Assembly (NCBI GenBank): GCA_964555935.1
Contig: CAZKUN010000339.1
Location: forward strand, 1 to 8,368
DNA length: 8,368 nucleotides
Source: CAZKUN01 sp964555935
Lineage (GTDB): Bacteria; Armatimonadota; Zipacnadia; Zipacnadales; VGFC01
Reading direction: 5' to 3'
Positions 6,104 through 8,368 of the stretch are shown in pieces. The notes beneath the pieces are model-generated. The model ran no database searches and was not told where the DNA came from. It worked only from the letters and a program-made list of their open reading frames with translations. Each line of letters opens with the position of its first letter. Positions within the stretch are counted from its first letter, which is position 1. Position numbers and translations under genes: made by a program.

Positions 6104-6205
6104 GAAAACTACTCTCCGAAGACGAGGCGCGCCAGAGCTTAGGGCCTTCTTCGCCTTGACGCGCTCTTGCTGACACGTAGCGGAGTACATGCTCGCGGCT
6201 AGGGT

Positions 6206-8254
6206 CTACAGCAGCCTGTGGTCGCCGAGCACCAGCAGCCTCAAGCCCGCATAGCCGGGCTCTACAGGAAGGGCGAAGCTCGCCTTATCACCCGGTGGCC
6301 GCGTCCCAAGGTCCTTGTCCTGCCCCTTAGCGAATGGATGCACCAGCCACACTTGGTCGCCCACGTCCATCCCCGAGGCCTTAACGTCCACCGTCACCGA
6401 GACCTCCGCCTCTGTACCGAAGTTGAGCACCGGCACCACCAGCAGGTCACCCACGCGCATCGGGAAGCACACCACGGGCGTGTCCTCGCGCCACCATACG
6501 GGCGATGTGATCTCCGACGAGAGTATCATCTCCCCCCGACGCATAGCATCGGCCACGTCCACCACACGCCAACCCTTCTCGGACACCCACGAGATGGGGC
6601 CGAATGTACAAGGCGTGTAGCCGAAGGCGGCGCAGAGAGCGAGGTAGCACTCCTCAGTAGCCTTCGACCATCCGAGCGCGATCATCGCGCGCTCAGGCGT
6701 GCGCAGGATGCACGTGTCGAAGCAGAACTCGATGGTCTCGCGCCAATGCGTGTCGGGTCGGAAGGCGCTCGTCTCCAGCCAGTACATGTCAGCGTACGGG
6801 AGGTTCTGCGCGTTGAGGAGCACAGCGCGGTCTTGCCCGGAGGCGTGGACCAGCTCGTACTGACGCTGGTACAGGTGGTACCAGGCATCCGGCAGTAACG
6901 CGCGGCGCAGGCGGTAGTCCGTCGTCTCGAGGGTCAGCCCGCCGTCGCAGTAGATCCACCCGGGGTCGTATACGTCGCACACCGCCCCGATGCGTGCCAG
7001 GTAGTGCTCGATCCAACCTGGCTCCAGCGGGTTCACGTAGTACAGCGCTCCCGCGGGATGGTCACGGAAGTCGCTGAACATGGGGTCGCCGTTTACATCG
7101 GTCAGCGCCCACTCGGGATGCCGTGAGAAGGCCTTGGAGATGCGCTCGATGAGCATGCCTTGGATGTACATCCCGACGCGCACCTGTGGGTTGCTCTGGT
7201 AGCCAGCCACGCTGCGCTTGATCCAGCTGGGCGTGAATGCCACCGTGGGGAACTGGTTGATGAACAGATCGTCGGTGTCGTAGTCGCCGTCGAGGCCCCA
7301 GCCAAAGCCAACGGGAATGCAGGTGTCGCCCACGAGCTTCGTGGCCGCGTGGATCTCGGCCGCCTGGTCGTCCGTGTACGGCGGATCGACGAACCAGAAC
7401 GTCCCGATCTTCACTTCGGAGCACCATGGCTGCACGGGTAAGCGCTCCCACGCCTGTTGCTCCGGCTGAGTGCGGAAGTGCCTCCAGACGTCGATGAAGT
7501 CCGCAGGCGTCAGGTAGTAGTGCATCGTGGCGGACACGGGGTCGTGATCGCCCTCGAGCATGTGCAGAGCTCGAAAGCGCCACCCGTCTCCGGTGTACGT
7601 GAGCGCGTGCGGGTCGCTGCCGTAGAACCGCCCCGTGATTGTGGAAGGCATCACATGTCGGCCGTTGACCGCGTGCCGGTAATGCCCGAGTCCGCCGCCG
7701 GAGGGCTGGAAGGCGACCGCGAACTGGTTGTCCCACATGGAACCTGAGATCACATCATGTGTGAATGCCTTGGCAGGCCGAACGCCCCACAGCTGCCGCT
7801 CAGGCGGGCCGGGGGGCCACGACTGGCGAGGCGTGTAATACAGCGCGCTCTCCCGGAAGTCTGGGTCAAGGCTTACGACTGAGTAGATGTGGAGTTCGCC
7901 GCGCGACGGCAGCGGATGCGCCCTGATCGTCTTGGCCAGGGCGCCGTCGTCGGCCAGGTGGTACTCCTTGGTGACACGTATCCCTAAGTCCCGGTTGCGG
8001 CACTCGAGAACGAGGCCCCCGTCGGCACTGTGATGTGAGAGCACCTCATCGTGACTCTCATCGCTGCGGGAGAGCGTGTCTGTCTGCAGCGCGTATTGAT
8101 CGAGGCTCCTGGCCAGCACAGCCTCACCCCCACGGGTCCCGGAGACGATGTTGCCGTGGTCCGTGGACACCGTGAACTGGCCAAGCGACACGTCTCCCGA
8201 GGCCACCGTCGCGTGGAGGACTGCTCCCGCCAGGCTAGTAGAGAGCCACTTCAT
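6206..8254 (-). CDS. Glycoside-hydrolase-like TIM-barrel protein with N- and C-terminal beta domains
   Basis: A 682-aa protein. ATG 8254 has AAGGAGG 9 nt upstream, and its first codons overlap the end of the preceding gene by 20 nt, which suggests translational coupling. Residues 1-20 could form a weak signal peptide (one Lys, then an Ala/Leu/Val/Ser stretch), but hydrophobicity is low. About 20-260 appears beta-rich, like the supersandwich domains before GH36/GH31-type barrels. The barrel follows: IGTFWFVDPPYT (283-294), HPEWALTDVNGDPMFSDFRD (379-398), then GWIYCDGG (432-439), whose Asp437 sits where a catalytic or substrate-binding acid would be expected. YWLETSAF (491-498) offers Glu494 as a second acid. 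About 595-682 is a C-terminal beta-sandwich (LLVVPVLNFG, GLRLLVLG). The architecture resembles GH36/GH31-like or DUF6259-like proteins, but the classic GH36 KxD and GH31 WxDxxE motifs are not seen. Role and substrate are unassigned. Confidence 0.84.
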   Translation of the reverse strand: MKWLSTSLAGAVLHATVASGDVSLGQFTVSTDHGNIVSGTRGGEAVLARSLDQYALQTDTLSRSDESHDEVLSHHSADGGLVLECRNRDLGIRVTKEYHLADDGALAKTIRAHPLPSRGELHIYSVVSLDPDFRESALYYTPRQSWPPGPPERQLWGVRPAKAFTHDVISGSMWDNQFAVAFQPSGGGLGHYRHAVNGRHVMPSTITGRFYGSDPHALTYTGDGWRFRALHMLEGDHDPVSATMHYYLTPADFIDVWRHFRTQPEQQAWERLPVQPWCSEVKIGTFWFVDPPYTDDQAAEIHAATKLVGDTCIPVGFGWGLDGDYDTDDLFINQFPTVAFTPSWIKRSVAGYQSNPQVRVGMYIQGMLIERISKAFSRHPEWALTDVNGDPMFSDFRDHPAGALYYVNPLEPGWIEHYLARIGAVCDVYDPGWIYCDGGLTLETTDYRLRRALLPDAWYHLYQRQYELVHASGQDRAVLLNAQNLPYADMYWLETSAFRPDTHWRETIEFCFDTCILRTPERAMIALGWSKATEECYLALCAAFGYTPCTFGPISWVSEKGWRVVDVADAMRRGEMILSSEITSPVWWREDTPVVCFPMRVGDLLVVPVLNFGTEAEVSVTVDVKASGMDVGDQVWLVHPFAKGQDKDLGTRPPGDKASFALPVEPGYAGLRLLVLGDHRLL

Positions 8255-8368
8255 CGAGTGTCGCCTCCTTGCCGTCTGCCGTGCTGAGGATGCGCAGGCG
8301 CACCTGGCGTGTGACTGTCGGCCTCAGCTGGACCCGCTGGCGGTCGGCCCGGCTGTTGTTATGCACGG
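8235..8368 (-). CDS. 3' end of an upstream gene: discoidin/F5-8-like C-terminus (partial)
   Basis: A minus-strand frame enters from the right edge and stays open for 43 codons to a TAG at 8235-8237. It includes VQLRPTVTRQVRLRILSTA and ends KEATLDEVALY. The pattern 'v-ar-vRLri-----g--a-ldEvalY-stop' is the usual last strand of discoidin/F5-8-type-C-like domains at the C-termini of many secreted glycoside hydrolases. The other two minus-strand frames here close early (a TGA within 15 codons, a TAA within three). No start is claimed; the GTG at the very edge is simply where the frame enters. The gene overlaps the 682-aa gene by 20 nt. The body of the protein, and so its enzyme class, lies outside the window. 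Confidence 0.72.
   Translation of the reverse strand, partial: VHNNSRADRQRVQLRPTVTRQVRLRILSTADGKEATLDEVALY
8264..8270 (-). promoter_or_regulatory. Strong Shine-Dalgarno of the 682-aa gene
   Basis: AAGGAGG on the minus strand with a 9-nt spacer to ATG 8254. It lies inside the coding sequence of the preceding gene, encoding its Lys-Glu, so both genes should be on one transcript. Confidence 0.65.

Larger units (their letters stand above)
6013..6159 (+). pseudogene. N-terminal fragment of an IS110-family (DEDD) transposase
   Basis: The only plus-strand coding signal in the window. The 48-codon frame begins MSSIDNIGLDVRKKTVAFCV, which matches the IS110-family start ('M--id-IGLDVHKkt--fcv'). The Asp in GLDV corresponds to the first acidic residue of the RuvC-like DEDD site; the usual His after it is Arg. 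After residue 21 the match ends abruptly. The remaining 27 residues (from VFALGTRWVRK to a TGA at 6157) do not continue the expected '-DG-iv--g-i' segment, and two hairpins sit exactly at this break. A complete IS110 transposase is around 300-400 aa, so more than 90% is missing. The fragment lies antisense between two genes of the cluster and covers most of their 320-bp gap. The identity is clear from the first 20 residues, not from the tail. Confidence 0.72.

Noticed and set aside
5928..6173. 81-aa plus-strand ORF across the gap
   Set aside because: It overlaps the IS110 fragment in another frame; the frame from ATG 6013 carries the recognisable transposase motif and the ribosome-binding site.
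6218..6898. 226-aa plus-strand ORF antisense to the 682-aa gene
   Set aside because: Composition is Arg/His/Gly/Val-rich with no recognisable domain; it mirrors the codon pattern of the real gene on the other strand.
7062..7736. 224-aa minus-strand ORF within the 682-aa gene
   Set aside because: It is an out-of-frame reading of the same gene, Arg-rich and without motifs.

Overview
The window is a GC-rich bacterial segment in which every intact gene lies on the minus strand. It looks like a polysaccharide-utilisation or glycan-degradation locus from a Planctomycetota-, Verrucomicrobiota-, Lentisphaerota- or Armatimonadota-type bacterium. That placement is inferred from the gene families: a DUF4091/GH123-like lipoprotein, a GH29 fucosidase and 'NDDG'-type TIM-barrel hydrolases. 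No taxonomic marker gene is present. There are no tRNA or rRNA genes and no CRISPR array.

Layout in the direction of transcription (right to left): (1) 8368-8235, the last 43 residues of a gene entering from the right edge, resembling the end of a discoidin/F5-8-type carbohydrate-binding domain. (2) 8254-6206, a 682-aa glycoside-hydrolase-like TIM-barrel protein overlapping it by 20 nt. (3) 6205-5886, a gap holding a plus-strand (antisense) fragment of an IS110-family transposase and two tight hairpins. (4) 5885-4284, a 533-aa TIM-barrel protein resembling family-10-like hydrolases, with a C-terminal beta-rich domain. (5) about 4263-4062, a frameshifted IS3-family transposase relic. (6) 4062-2269, a DUF4091/GH123-like exported protein, probably a lipoprotein. 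(7) 2268-1827, a frameshifted C-terminal relic of a GH18 (chitinase-like) enzyme. (8) 1794-139, a GH29 alpha-L-fucosidase with a signal peptide and both expected catalytic carboxylates. (9) 129-37, a 30-codon stub that starts like a signal peptide and then stops.

As a working inference, the genes form a co-oriented set of glycan-active enzymes. Fucose removal (GH29), a possible beta-N-acetylhexosaminidase-type activity (DUF4091/GH123-like) and a lost GH18 activity would together suit a fucosylated, N-acetylhexosamine-containing glycan. The two large TIM-barrel proteins have no substrate I can assign.

The most striking feature is structural. All three gaps of more than about 30 bp between intact genes are filled by a decayed gene fragment (IS110, IS3, GH18). 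The IS3 relic runs into the start codon of the DUF4091 gene and appears to supply its Shine-Dalgarno sequence. The locus reads as a mosaic built by repeated insertion and deletion. I see no evidence for a wholly new type of system; the novelty is in two uncharacterised hydrolase-like families and in the relic-filled junctions.
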